The translations under genes were made by a program, and so were the position numbers. Shown here piece after piece: positions 33,897 to 46,004 of a DNA stretch of 64,000 nt. Every line of letters starts with the position of its first letter. Position 1 is the first letter of the stretch. The notes under the pieces are model-generated. The model was not told where the DNA came from, did no database searches, and saw only the letters and a list, made by a program, of their open reading frames with translations. Source of the stretch: Podarcis raffonei (Eukaryota; Chordata; Lepidosauria; Squamata; Lacertidae); the NCBI RefSeq assembly GCF_027172205.1, contig NC_070613.1, forward strand, positions 20,796,001-20,860,000, in the 5' to 3' direction.

Positions 33897-35848
33897 CACT
33901 AGTGGCCAAAATTGTGGAAACCTTTTGGGAAAAGTGTATTTCCAAGGTTTCATGGCTCATAACACCGCTCTCCCCCCACACCAGTAATACCAAAACAAGA
34001 TGACACCTGATTGGCTCTCTAAACACTCATTCTCACTGGCTACATTCAAATGAAGGAAAGCTACTGCATATCAACCTAAGCAAGTTGTGCTTCCTTTTTC
34101 TGGTTATTTGGCTATAACTTTTGATAGAATACAGATAGTTGAATAAACTTTGTTGCATTGCATTCTTCATTAAATTATCTTTCCATTGATATATAATTTT
34201 AAGGTGCTACACTCAATATGCCAGCAAATTTGGAAAACTCAGCAGTGGCCAGAAGATTGGAGAAGATCAGTCTACATCCCAATCCCAAAGAAGGGCAGTG
34301 CCAAAGAATGCTCCAACTACTGCACAATTGCACTCATTTCACACGCTAGCAAGGTTATGCTTAAAATTCTACAAGGAAGGCTCAAACAGTATGTGGATCG
34401 AGAACTCCCAGAAGTGCAAGCTGGATTTAGAAGAGGCAGAGGAACCAGAGACCAAATTGCAAACATGCGCTGGATTATGGAGAAAGCTAGAGAGTTCCAG
34501 AAAGACATCTACTTCTGCTTCATTGACTATGCAAAAGCCTTTGACTGTGTCGACCACAGCAAACTATGGCAAGTTCTTAAAGAAATGGGAGTGCCTGATC
34601 ACCTCATCTGTCTCCTGAGAAATCTCTATGTGGGACAAGAAGCTACAGTTAGAACTGGATATGGAACAACTGATTGGTTCAAAATTGGGAAAGGAGTACG
34701 ACAAGGCTGTATTTTATCTCCCTGCTTATTTAATTTATATGCAGAATACATCATGCGAAAGGCTGGGCTGGATGAATCCCAAGCTGGAATTAAGATTGCC
34801 GGAAGAAATATCAACAACCTCAGATATGCAGATGACACAACCTTGATGGCAGAAAGTGAGGAGGAATTAAAGAACCTTTTAATGAGGGTGAAAGAGGAGA
34901 GCGCAAAATATGGTCTGAGGCTCAACATCAAAAAAACGAAGATCATGGCCACTGGTCCCATCACCTCCTGGCAAATAGAAGGGGAAGAAATGGAGGCAGT
35001 GAGAGATTTTACTTTCTTGGGCTCCATGATCACTGCAGACGGTGACAGCAGCCACGAAATTAAAAGACGCCTGCTTCTTGGGAGAAGGGCAATGACAGGC
35101 CTAGACAGCATCTTGAGAAGTAGAGACGTCACCTTGCCAACAAAGGTCCGTATAGTTAAAGCCATGGTTTTCCCAGTAGTGATGTATGGAAGTGAGAGCT
35201 GGACCATAAAGAAGGCTGATCGCCGAAGAATTGATGCTTTTGAATTATGGTGCTGGAGAAGACTCTTGAGAGTCCCATGGACTGCAAGAAGATCAAACGC
35301 ATCCATTCTTAAGGAAATCAGCCCTGAGTGCTCACTGGAAGGACAGATCGTGAAGCTGAGGCTCCAGTACTTTGGCCACCTCATGAGAAGAGAAGACTCC
35401 CTGGAGAAGACACTGATGCTGGGAAAGATGGAGGGCACAAGGAGAAGGGGGCGACAGAGGACGAGATGGTTGGATAGTGTTTTCGAGGTTACCAGCATGA
35501 GTTTGACCAAACTGCGGGAGGTAGTGGAGGACAGAGGTGCCTGGCGTGCTCTGGTCCATGGGGTCACGAAGAGTCGGACACGACTAAACGACTAAACAAC
35601 AACAACAGTGTAGTATAGCCAGTCTTTATGCTTCTTTGCGTGTACCGTTCACTTGGCCAGAACATGCACATACCATTAGCTTTTTGATCAACACAGTTCA
35701 TTATTAGTTCATCAACAGCATCTATTTTGTGGTGGTGGTCTTCAACCATTTCCGGTCCATTCAAACCATATCATTCATTACATTATGAGCCATCAAACCT
35801 CGGAAATACACTTTTTAAAAAAGGTTTCCACAATTTTAGCCACTAGTG
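33897..35848. mobile_element. Tc1/mariner-like DNA transposon split by the BovB LINE
   Basis: Inverted termini of about 60 bp, starting CACTAGTGGCCAAAATTGTG at the left and its near-perfect inverse ending at 35848. TA duplications at 33895-33896 and 35849-35850. About 540 bp remain once the LINE is removed. A 66-codon minus frame (35564-35764) may be a transposase scrap; I do not recognise it. Confidence 0.8.
34204..35612 (+). mobile_element. BovB (RTE-clade) LINE, 5'-truncated, reverse transcriptase frame open
   Basis: 469-codon open frame (34186-35595; the first few codons are flank) with QAGFRRGRGTRDQI, FIDYAKAFDCVDH, KGVRQGCILSP and the catalytic LRYADDTTLM. The 3' end reads ACGACTAAACGACTAAACAACAACA, the BovB signature. 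The endonuclease half is missing. An uninterrupted frame suggests a young insertion. It lies within a Tc1-like element. Confidence 0.93.
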
Positions 35849-36250
35849 TATATAAGGCTAAGTGGAATTATTACTGTTTTTGTAGCAGCAAAACAGCAGA
35901 TAGCCTCTTCTACTGCAACCTCTATGGCCACATTTTGTAAAAAAAGAACTCAAACAACACTTGGTGCAAATTGCATGCCACATCCAGCACAACCAGGCTT
36001 CTGTAAGGTATGAGGTATGCAAAGGATAGAATAGAGGAAGCTGTGCTGCTATTAGAATACAAAGGATTTCAAAATTTTACCCAGCGTGCCCACAGCAAAT
36101 AAACTATTTGGGTCCCAGATACTTGTAAACTGCAAACAATAAAATAAAAATGCAAAAAAATTGAAGGAACAGACTATATTCTTATGTAAAGTAAACATGC
36201 ACAACAATCAAAGTCATCAGTACATACAAGAGTAGGCTATTCAGACTCAC

Positions 36251-36426
36251 CTCCAGTTGTTTTAATGTACACAGCTTTTTGAAGTTTGCTGGTGAAATCT
36301 TCTGTGCTGTGTATACATTGAAGTTCGCTAAGTAGCTATAACCGTAGTGGGGGCAAGTCCTCATATACTAAGGTTCTGTAAGTGCTAGAACTGCTGAGAC
36401 TTCCTTGCATCTTTCATTTATAAAGG
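36251..36426 (-). promoter_or_regulatory. Candidate TATA promoter and noncoding first exon of PKS-B
   Basis: On the minus strand a CTTTATAAAT box lies near 36415-36425. About 165 bp downstream, after leader-like sequence, comes a good donor (ACTGGAG|GTGAGTC) at 36250/36251. The next acceptor in a suitable place is the one before the PKS-B ATG (about 33270). Inference from motifs and spacing only. Confidence 0.35.
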
Positions 36427-36745
36427 TTTCGAGTTGGCTAGCTCATCATTTTTTCATGGTCACCTTTCCATTACATCATGCTTGGGAAGTTCCCACGGAG
36501 TGCAACTTTCAAATTTTGCTTTCCAATTGAATACAAACTTCTGCTTCTCCAAAAAAATGTATGCTTTGTCATCTGACCAAAACAAATTCTTTTTACCACG
36601 TAGCATTTTTGCATTGATGAATTCTTAGCTGTAAGTCCAATGTGCTATGTACATACAGCATAATAATACATACTATCTTTCTCTCGCCATACATTCAGAT
36701 CTACACAAACACAATTAGAGCACTTACCTAAGATGAAGTAAATAA

Positions 36746-37090
36746 AGGTAAAGGGACCCCTGACCATTAGGTCCAGTCGTGGCCGACTCTGGGGTTGTGC
36801 ACTCATCTCGCTTTACTGGCCGAGGGAGCTGGCGTACAGCTTCCGGGTCATGTGGCCAGCATGACTAAGCCACTTCTGGTGAACCAGAGCAGCACATGGA
36901 AATGCCGTTTACCTTCCCGCCAGAGCGGTACCTATTTATCTACTTGCACTATGACGTCCTTTCAAACTGCTAGGTTGGCAGGAGCTGGGACTGAACGGGA
37001 GCTCACCCCGTTGCGGGGATTTGAACCGCCGACCTTCTGATCGGCAAGTCCTGGGCTCTGTGGTTTAACCCACAGCGCCACCCGCATCCC
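36746..37090 (-). mobile_element. Sauria-type SINE, full length
   Basis: Reverse orientation: starts AAAGGTAAAGGGACCCCTGA and ends CAGCGCCACCCGCATCCC. Little diverged. Confidence 0.9.
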
Positions 37091-37924
37091 TTATAAGATG
37101 AAGTATTTCACTCAAATAATACATAGGGCAAAACAGAATAAACTCAGCTTCTGGGAGTCATAGTTTATAATTGCTATGATAATACCTTCTCATGTGATTA
37201 ACTGCAAAAAGATGTTACAAGTATGAGGCTAAATCATTGTGTCCATTAGGATTTACAGAGTTTAAAGTGAAAATCCAGTAAGCCTTACACCTATATAATA
37301 CTAAGTGTTTGTCCTAGGACAAAACATTCAGCTGTTTTGGAGTATGTTTGGACAATATATGTAGTTAACAGAGCTTCTATGATATTAATGTGAATCTTGC
37401 TCTTCTGCTCACTAATCTGACTTATTACTGCTCTCCTGGTTTGTTCTGCATATAGGGTTTTTTGTGGCAGTACTCAACATTATGGAGTGCCAACAACTGT
37501 TTTGCGGCTGCCTAAATGTTCTTTTGGTTCTGGCACTCACAACACTCTTATCAATATATGAGACTGTAATAACATTTTTTAAAATAAAAAAATGGATTGC
37601 CTACATATATTAACAATCAAGGGCACAAAAATAGCAGATGGATAATGGGTGTAACATATCCAAGCAGGTTTCCTACACAGCTTCTTGATCACTCACATTT
37701 GGAAGATTTCACCTTGGGGTATTTGCCTTATAAGCAGCTTTCTGCATGCAGTGCACCTATTTTCTCCTTGTGACAGGCTGTGGTCTTTCTGGTAAGAGTT
37801 GGTTAGGGTATTTGGTGGCTAAGTGGGCCTGCCTTGTGGTGAGGGAGAAGGCTTGGACTAGTCAAGTGAGATAGTCTCTTGCTCCCTGTTCTAAATCCGT
37901 TCTAGTATGATAAAATGCTGTAGT

Positions 37925-38045
37925 TTAAAGCCATCTTTCCCAACCTGATGCTCTTAAGATGTTTTGGGCTACAACTCCCGTAAACCCCACTGCCATGTTA
38001 GCTGGGGCTGATGGGAGTTGTAGCCCAAAAAATCTGGAAGTAACC
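37925..38045. repeat. Palindromic MITE (GGGCTACAACTCCC family)
   Basis: Arms TTTTGGGCTACAACTCCCG and GGGAGTTGTAGCCCAAAAA inverted about 45 bp apart. Other copies: about 19318-19435, and 41745-41795 continuing at 42384-42440 around solo LTR 1. Confidence 0.6.
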
Positions 38046-38162
38046 AAACAAACCCCTGTGTTGCAGAGAGTATGTCAGCAATGTCTAGGCAACACAATGA
38101 CCATATACATACGCAATAAACAATCTTTATAGAATTCCTTCAAACCATAAGTACTAAATGAA

Positions 38163-38605
38163 ATCTTTAGTCTCAAGTCTCTGACAATCTTTAAATGAAA
38201 GCGAGGTACCAGACTTTGTACGATGTAAGACAAGCTGTGAAGCTTTGTGTATTCAGCAAATATGATGTCCTAAACTGAACAGTGATTCCGGATATTGACT
38301 ACTGTTTCGTAGAATTCTTCATCAGCGTGGTGGGAGGATATAGAATAGCTTCATAAACTGAAAATAAAAATTTACAGACGATGACCTGCATGCACATATC
38401 ACTTTACAAAAATTATAAATTATAATACAAACAGTAATGATAAAGAGTACATACCCCATCATATTTAGAATGAATGTATGTAAATGAAAATATCAAATGC
38501 TGTGGAACAGTGCTCATATACCACCTGTAGTTGACTTTATATGTTGTTCAAAAAATATTGTTAGTAGCAGTGACTACATTATAACATGTAAAACACATGA
38601 GGAAT
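38163..38605 (+). repeat. Inverted-repeat arm A (partner at 42440-42672)
   Basis: About 230 bp (with a roughly 190-bp extra piece in this copy) reappears in reverse at 42440-42672, over 90% alike by eye: GGTACCAGACTTTGTACGAT, CAGCAAATATGATGTCC, GTAGCAGTGACTACATTAT. Confidence 0.7.
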
Positions 38606-38635
38606 AACTGGCCAGTTTATAGGGACTTAGTAGAA

Positions 38636-39010
38636 TATTGATTGTTAGCATATATGGTAACTAGGTGTGCAGATGCGGTTCATTTATATTTATATCATGA
38701 AAGGCATATGATTTTAGTATGTTGAGCTGGGGCAGAGTCTGTTGCATAATAAGGAAATTTCCGTGGCTACATTTTCCAGCTGATGGGAAGCCAAGGAATG
38801 TTTGGAAATTTTGCTCTCCTCTGTGTCCTTACTTGCTTTCTTTAGCACATGAGAGAAAGATAATGCAGCCCCAGTTAAAATACAGATTTATGTATTTACT
38901 TAGGTGATTTGTACACCTCTTAATAAGTTTCTGGGTGGTCTCCTGGATCACTCACATTTGTTCATCATTGTGCTGTTGCCATGATTCTTTGCAATATTTT
39001 AGGGAAAGCA
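38636..39010 (+). repeat. Unclassified repeat B, copy 1
   Basis: TTAGCATATATGGTAACTAG ... CAGCTGATGGGAAGCCAAGG ... GCAATATTTTAGGG. Copies in the same orientation at 43142-43570 and, shorter, 56836-57090. Each lies next to L1 sequence. Confidence 0.65.
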
Positions 39011-40985
39011 GGGACATAATGTATGGATCACACAATCTTACATGCTGAAAAGGCCTTTGATAGTGCTTCATGGGATTTCCTATTGAAAACTATCGAAGGA
39101 ATGAGACTAGGAAACAAGATAATTAACGGAATCAAAGCTATATATGCCAATCAGAAAGCAACATTAATTATAAATAATGAAATTACGGAAGAGTTCAACA
39201 TTTAAAAAGGAACAAGACAAGGATGCCCTCTGTCATCGCTTTTGTTTATTACTATACAAGAAACTTTATTAACAGCCATAAGGAATGAACCAAAAATACC
39301 AGGTATCAATTTAGGAAATAGATATTACAAGCTTAAAGCCTTCGCAGACAATGTCATCATAACCACTGAAAATCCGGCTGAGAGTATACAGAAAACCATT
39401 TTAAAAATGAATTAATTTGGGAAAGTCTCGGGGTTCAAACTAAATAAAGATAAATCCAAATTATTAGTGGAAAATATGAACAAAAAAGAGCAGAAAGAAC
39501 TAGAATGAGCAACAGGATTAAAAATAACCAAGTGAACTATTTGGGCGTTTGGATTACAAACAAAAATATAAACTTATACAAATAAATAAAAAAAGATTTG
39601 GACACCTGGGGAAGGCTAAATTTGTCTTGGTGGGGAAGGATGTCAATAATCAAAATGACAATACTTCCAAAGATGTTATTTTTATTTCAAACTATACCAA
39701 TCATTAATGGGGTTAAATGTTTTAGAGACTGGCAGAAAGACCTTGCAAAATTTATCTTGCGGGGGGGATAGCCACGAATAAAATTTAAACTATTAACGAA
39801 GACTATGGATAGAGGAGGCTTTGCAGTCCCGGATTTTAAATTATATTACGAAGCGTCAAGTCTGACCTAGATCAAAGATTGGATGTTGTTAAAAAAATAC
39901 GGAAATATTGGACATAGAGGGCTGGGACAATGTCTATGGTTGGCATGGTTATTTAGGACATGACAAAGTTAGGAACCATAGAGGAACCATAGAGGAATCA
40001 TATAGTGAGGAAAGCCCTGTACACTGTATGGGAAAGATATCTACCACTACTGAACTGAAAACCCCATGGTGGCTCTCACCTATCGAAGCAACAGCAATAC
40101 GCACACAAACAAAAACACACGAGGAATAACTGGCCAGTTTATAGGGACTTAGTAGAAGAACAAAACAACTGCCCTAAATTGAAGAAACATGAAGAGTTAA
40201 AAAAGTTAGGAATAACCTGGCTAGAATACCACCAGCTATATGCAGCCCTAGAAAAAGACAAAAAATGAAAGGATTCAATAACAAAACCTCAAATTTAGAG
40301 AAAGATAGATTACAAAATAATAACAAAAACTTTCAAAAATGTATAGGCTACTCTTAAATTGGAATTTAAAAGACAAAGAAATAAAAGATGTAATGAAAAA
40401 GTGGGCACAAGACCTAGGTCATCTGATAGAATTAGAAAAATGGAGGAAGATATGGAAGATAAAATTAAAATTCACGGCATGTCACCAAATTAAAGAAAAC
40501 TTCATGGAAATGCAGTTCATGTGGTATTTAACCCTGGTAAAACTGGCGAAAATCAACAGAAGCCACAATAACAAATGTTGGAGATGTAAATCACAAGTGG
40601 GAACCTTCTTTCATATGTGGTGGTTGTGCCCAGGAATTTAAAAATTCTGGGGCACGATCTGTGAAGAAATGGAAAAACTATTAACATTCACATTTCCCAG
40701 AAAACCAGAAGCATTCCTTCCTGGGATTTTAACCAAGGATATCCCAAAAGAAAGAACAATATATATACTGGTAGCCATGTACTGGAAAAGTGAACAGATC
40801 CCTACTAGAGAAGAATGGGAAGTAGAGTTAAGCGAGTACTTGGAACTCGCAAAAATGACCAAAACATTAAGGAATAAACCAATCAATGTAGTTCAAAAGG
40901 AGTGGGAATGCTTTAACACTTATCTAACGAGACAAGATTCAACAAGCAAAATTTGGTTATGCCTAGAATAAATCCATAAATAGAA
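39010..40985 (+). mobile_element. L1-type LINE relic (ORF2 reverse transcriptase to C-terminus)
   Basis: Pieces of L1 ORF2 in several frames: HAEKAFDSASWDFLLKTIEG..IKAIYANQKATLIINNE, KGTRQGCPLSS, then the C-terminal FHMWWLCPGI..FW and MYWKSEQIPTREEWEVELSEYLELAKMTKTLRNK. Several stops and frameshifts; old. Upstream it abuts a repeat (38636-39010). Confidence 0.8.
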
Positions 40986-41268
40986 AAAATGTTTCCTTAT
41001 ACCAAGATGAGGACAGATGAAGATGAAGGAAATTGACCCCTTCCTCCATGTCTGAGTCCTCCAAAAACAAATTCCACAATACTTCAAAGTTTTAAAATAA
41101 GATGTGGAACCATAGGTAGAGAAATACATACCGGTATCCGTGATGAAAATCAGTCCCATGTTTCTGCTGAAGTTGGCTCAAATTATTAAATAGGAACTAT
41201 AATTCTATGTGTGCTTGTTTTTAATAACCATGTTCATGACTTTCTAAGGTGATATACTTCCATCACAC

Positions 41269-41556
41269 ATGGAAAAACCAGCCACTCCAGGTAAAGCTGC
41301 AAAAGTAAAAGGGAAAACACCAAAAACAAAAGAAGCAAAAGAAGATGATTCAAAATGGTTCATAAAACTAAATCCTCATGAAATCATTGATCTTTGTAAA
41401 ATAATAACATGCCAACATGCTTTGGTTGGTGATGCACCTCAAAGACACAAGATGAGGAACCTTCATTTTGTGAAGTTTACTAATAACCAAATCAAAAGGG
41501 GCATTCTATTATTTTGCAACAAATGTTTAAAATGGAGAAGTAGGATAAAAATATAA
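41269..41556 (+). other. Isolated lysine-rich open frame, unrecognised
   Basis: 95 codons: a Lys/Pro/Thr-rich start (PGKAAKVKGKTPKTKEAKE) then WFIKLNPHEIIDLCKIITCQHALVGD and CNKCLKW. No family recognised. It lies 280 bp past an L1 3' end, so it could be repeat sequence or a retrocopy scrap. Confidence 0.2.
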
Positions 41557-41795
41557 TACATAGGAAGTGATAAAATCCCATACTGCTGCTATATTAATGA
41601 AACAAGCAAGGATCTTAGGAAACAAAACAAAATTAGATGTGGCATATTACAAAAGCTTGGATGATTTTGCATGTGACATATTCCCTTTTCTATGCCCCTA
41701 TGAAGTAAGTTTACCTAATTAGGAAATGAAACAGCACTTTAGACCAGCCTTTCTGAACCTGGTGCCTTCCAGATGTTTGGGACTACAACTCCCAT

Positions 41796-42383
41796 TGAAG
41801 GGACAGAATACCCAAATCCTGTCTGTGAAATCACCCCAGGCTTCAATAATCACACCAGGCCTCAAAACTGTCCAAAACTCCTTTTGTCTTCTAAAAATCC
41901 AAAACAGCTTTTCTCTGCTCTTCTCTGCTTTTCTCACAAGATGCTGTGGCAAAAGGCAAAATGTTACTTTTAAAGGCTAATGAATAGGCTCTGTTCATAG
42001 CAGGCCCGGGAAATGAATCTTATCTCATCCTAGTTGCAACTTCTTGGACATGCTTGGACATGCTGAACCACTCTCATTCCCCTTTCCTGGGAAGAGTCCA
42101 ATAGTCCCAAGACAGCTTTCTGTTCATGCTCAGAGGAACTCATGGGCAGGACTCCTGAGGGAGGAGAAAGGGGGAGGGAACTGGAAATGGGTATATATGC
42201 TTGTGCACATGACTCTGAATTCGTGCATGCTTTTTGTGAACTATCATACTTGCTCCTTCTACCAGTTCATGAATGGTAGAAATAAAAACCTTTTTCTCCG
42301 AAACTATTCCTTGAGTGTCTGTTGACTCCTACTTCCAGGTGCAATATTTTCCCCACCCGAGGGCAAAGCCTCATAAGGCTACA
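41796..42383 (+). mobile_element. Solo LTR 1, retrovirus-like (ERV) fossil
   Basis: 588 bp, TG...CA ends (TGAAGGGACA to AAGGCTACA), TATA-like GGGTATATATGC and an AATAAA signal. 4-bp duplication CCAT on both sides (41792-41795, 42384-42387), the length usual for gammaretrovirus-like elements. No internal genes; a solo remnant of recombination. Inserted in a palindromic MITE. The most diverged of the three copies, so likely the oldest. Confidence 0.78.
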
Positions 42384-42439
42384 CCATCAGCCCCATCCAG
42401 CATGGTTATGACACACGGGGCAATGGGGCTTATGGGAGT

Positions 42440-42672
42440 TGTACATGTAATAATGTAGTCACTGCTACTAACAACGTGCTACTAACAATGTGCTACTAAC
42501 CACGCTGATGAAGAATTCTACGTAACAGTAGTCAATATCCAGAATCACTGTTCAGTGTTGGACATCATATTTGCTGAATACACAAAACTTCACAGCTTGT
42601 CTTTCATCGTACAAAGTCTGGTACCTCGCTTCATTTAAAGATTGTCAGAGACTTTGAAACTAAAGATTTCAG
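42440..42672 (-). repeat. Inverted-repeat arm A' (partner at 38163-38605)
   Basis: Reverse complement of arm A, shorter, with a small tandem run of GTGCTACTAACAA at its left edge. Confidence 0.7.
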
Positions 42673-43141
42673 GAAGATTTATTTTTCTGAACCGTTTTAA
42701 GGCTTTGGCTTTTATTTTTCTTCCTCTGGATTTTGGCAAAAAACAAAACCCTTTTTTTTTCCTTTTCAGCTTTAGTGAGGCCTGCAGATTTTTCCATATG
42801 TGTTGAAAGTACATCATCTTAGAGAGTCCTAAACATGGTTTTTATTTTAAAAAACAAGCACACAGAGAATTATAGTTGCTATTTAATTATCTTAACCAAC
42901 TACAGCAGAAATATGGGACTGATTTTGTCACGACATTTATTTCTCTACCTACTGTTCCGTATCTTTTACAACTTCAAAGCATTGTGGAATTTATTGTTGT
43001 AGGAACTGTTGTTGGCATCTATCTGTCTCCAGAGACTATCAAGTGCACCTCTGGGTCTGAAGTCACACCACCTAGTGATCTCCCCAGGGCGAATGCCTGG
43101 GCAGTGTGCATAGGGGCCCTGGACTGCCTAGGGGACAAGAA

Positions 43142-43570
43142 TTAAATAGAATTAAATCTGGAGAATCAGTAAGAACTATTGCTAATCAACATTTTATATT
43201 GATTGTTAGCGTATATGGTAACTAGGTGCGCAGATGCGGTTCATTTATATTTATAGCATGAAAGGCATATGATTTTAGTATGTCAAGCTGGGGCAGTCTG
43301 TTGCATAATAAGGAAATTTCTGTGGCTACATTTTCCAGCTGATGGGAAGCCAAGGAATGTTTGGAAATTTTGCTCTCCTCTATGTCCTTACTTGCTTTCT
43401 TTAGCACATGAGAGAAAGATAATGCAGCCCCAGTTAAAAAATAGATTTATGTATTTACTTAGGTGATTTATACACCTCTTAATAAGTTTCTGGGTGGTCT
43501 CCTGGATCACTCACATTTGTTCATCATTGTGCTGTTGCCATGATTCTTTGCAATATTTTAGGGGAAGCAG
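43142..43570 (+). repeat. Unclassified repeat B, copy 2
   Basis: Nearly identical to 38636-39010 over about 370 bp and extended leftwards by about 50 bp (AAATCTGGAGAATCAGTAAG) that copy 3 also has. Confidence 0.65.
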
Positions 43571-43574
43571 GTGG

Positions 43575-44165
43575 TACATGTAAAATTGTGTGATCCATAC
43601 ATTATGTCTATACATACATATGATTCTCATTGAAATTTCGCCAGGACCTGGCGATTTCCCGTTTGTCATCTTTTTAATTACTTGGGCAGTTTCTTCTATT
43701 TCTATGTCGGCATTTAAATATTTATATTCTTCTTCTAATATTGACAGTAAATTATTCTGTAACAAATACTCTTTTTATTTTGTTTTAATCTTTAAACTCT
43801 GTTTTATACAGCTTTTTGTAGTAATTTATAAAACTTTGTTTAATTTTTTCTGGGTCAGTAGTTTCTTCTCCTGGATCTATTATTTTGTTTATGATTCTAT
43901 CTGTTTTTCTTTTATTAACCAAGCCAGCATCCTGCTGGCTTTATTGGCCAATTCAAAATATCTTTTGTCTCATGCATTTTATTTTACTTTCTACTTCCTT
44001 ATTTTAATAAGTTGGAAATATGTGATTGTAAGATCTTTATTTTTGGCTTACTTTTTCATTTTTTGGGTTTTTGATCAATTCATTTTGTCTCTTATCTGTC
44101 TTATTATTTCTTGAATATTATTTTCCTTTCTTTTATTTTTCCATGCCATTTATTTGTTGTATCCC
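43575..44165 (-). mobile_element. L1-type LINE fragment, opposite orientation
   Basis: Minus-strand frame includes EYKYLNADIEIEETAQVIKKMTNGKSPGP, the region just before the reverse transcriptase core of L1 ORF2. The rest to about 44165 is AT-rich L1-like sequence with disrupted frames. The plus-strand frame at 43590-44114 is its shadow. Confidence 0.65.
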
Positions 44166-44632
44166 GAAGCCCCTCATATAAGCCTTACTTGTGTCCCAAA
44201 TTACGTTTCACCCAAAAACCCTTCACTGTGGCATTGAACAGAACTTGCTTGCCAACCACATAATTATAATCATTTCTAGATTCATGAACTCTTGTGAATC
44301 TGCAGTTTCTCACCACAGTTTACTCCGAAACTGCTTCATTCAACCTCTGTGAAATCTTCTTAGTGCTAGCTTTAAAGAACTGTGCCTTTTTGCTCTTCTG
44401 GATCCTAGCTGGTCTTCAGCAAGCTTTTAAAATATATATATATATATTTATACGTGGCACACCCATCATTAATTTTTTTATCAGAAGGAGCTGAATACTA
44501 TCAAAACAGCAGATGCAGCAGCAAGCAAGTTCCTTAAACAATCAGGTCATGTGCATAAGAAGTAAAACTGAAAGTAAAATACAATTTTTTAAATACTTGG
44601 GGTGTGTTCACATTCCTGCCTCAGAGTACTAT

Positions 44633-45262
44633 TGAAGGAAGGTGAGGACAGGTGACCTCACCTAGGCCCGAAGTCACACACCCCCCAGCCAGGTCTCGCC
44701 TCAAGCATTAAAAACTGCATTTCCTCCAAGACCAAAAGCATATTCCACTTGCTGTAACTAAAAAGATTGCAACAAAGGTAGAGAACACAGTCCATTGTTT
44801 CTCAGGCCTTTCTCATGCCTTCTGGCCTTGCTAAAGAACCACATTGCAACTTGCTTTCTGTCCGGGAACCATGCCAGAACAAGAGATTGAAACATATCTG
44901 AACACTCTGAAACCCCTTTCCTGGGAAGGGCGCCAAGAGTCCCAAGAGTCCCAAGACAGCTTTCTGTTCATGCTCAGAAGAACTCAGGGGCAGGACTCCT
45001 GAGGGAGGAGAAAGGAGGAGGGAACTGGAAAGGGGTATATATGTTTGTGCACATGATTGTGAACTGGTGCATGCTTTTTGTGCATGCACTTGCTCCTGGT
45101 GCATGCTTTTTGTGCATGCACTTGCTCCTTCTACCAGTTCATGGATGGTAGAAATAAAAAGCCTTTTCTCCGAAACTATTCCTTGAGTGTCTGTTGACTC
45201 CCACTTCCCTTTCCCAGGCGCAATATTTTTCCCACCCGAGGGCAAAGCCTCATAAGGCTACA
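44633..45262 (+). mobile_element. Solo LTR 2, same ERV-like family
   Basis: 630 bp, TGAAGGAAGGTGAGGAC to CATAAGGCTACA, with TATA-like and AATAAA elements and a short internal tandem duplication. 4-bp duplication CTAT (44629-44632, 45263-45266). It sits a few bases from the terminus of the MITE at 45267. No internal genes. Confidence 0.82.
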
Positions 45263-45266
45263 CTAT

Positions 45267-46004
45267 TACGGTATTTTTTGCACCATAACACTCACTTTTT
45301 TTCCTCCTAGAAAGTAAGGGGAAATGTCTGTGTGTGTTATGGAGGGAATGCCTATGGGTGGCGGGGGGGATCTGCTGCAGTCGTGAGCAGAGGATCCATG
45401 GTTCCCCTTCCTTCCCTCCTCTGTGGCTCGCTTTGAAACAGCAAAGCGGGAGAAGAGCCGCTGAGTGGGGAGGAGAGAGGGACAGAGAGCCTGCTTCTTT
45501 AAAGGAGCAAAGCGGGAGAGGAGAGGAGCCTTCTCCTCTTATACCCCTCTTCTGCATTATTAGCAGCATCCTTTCTCCACACACCCCACGCGTGCTTCTT
45601 GTCCCTTGAGTGCTTTTCCTTCCCTCCCCACTTAAAACGTGGTTACAAAGCACGGATCCACATGGATCCTCAGGAGTTTTGCACTGGGTCACCCCAAATT
45701 CACCATCAGATCACATAGCATGTCCATGGCTACATCTTGCACCAAAAAAATCACGCACCCACTGTTGCCTGGGGCCGCAGTGGTGCAAAAACGTGGTTAC
45801 AAAGCATGGATCCACATGGATCCTCAGGATTTTTGCATTGGGCTACTCCAAACTCACTGTCAGATCACATGTCTGTGGCCACAGCATGAACCACAAAAAT
45901 CATACATCCACTGTTTCGTTTAGAATATTTTTTTCCTTGTTTTCCTCCTCTAAAAACTATGTGCGTGTTATGGTCAGGTGCGTGTTATAGAGCGAAAAAT
46001 ACGG
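45267..46004. mobile_element. MITE related to 46779-47809
   Basis: Starts TACGGTATTTTTTGCACCAT and ends AGCGAAAAATACGG. Contains two near copies of CAAAGCACGGATCCACATGG followed by ATCCTCAGG, about 150 bp apart. Confidence 0.55.

Noticed and set aside
34626-35567. 313-codon minus-strand frame
   Set aside because: It is antisense to the BovB reverse transcriptase, whose plus-strand motifs are unmistakable.
43590-44114. 174-codon Phe/Ile-rich plus frame resembling a membrane protein
   Set aside because: It is the reverse of A-rich L1 ORF2 sequence; the hydrophobicity comes from poly-T composition.
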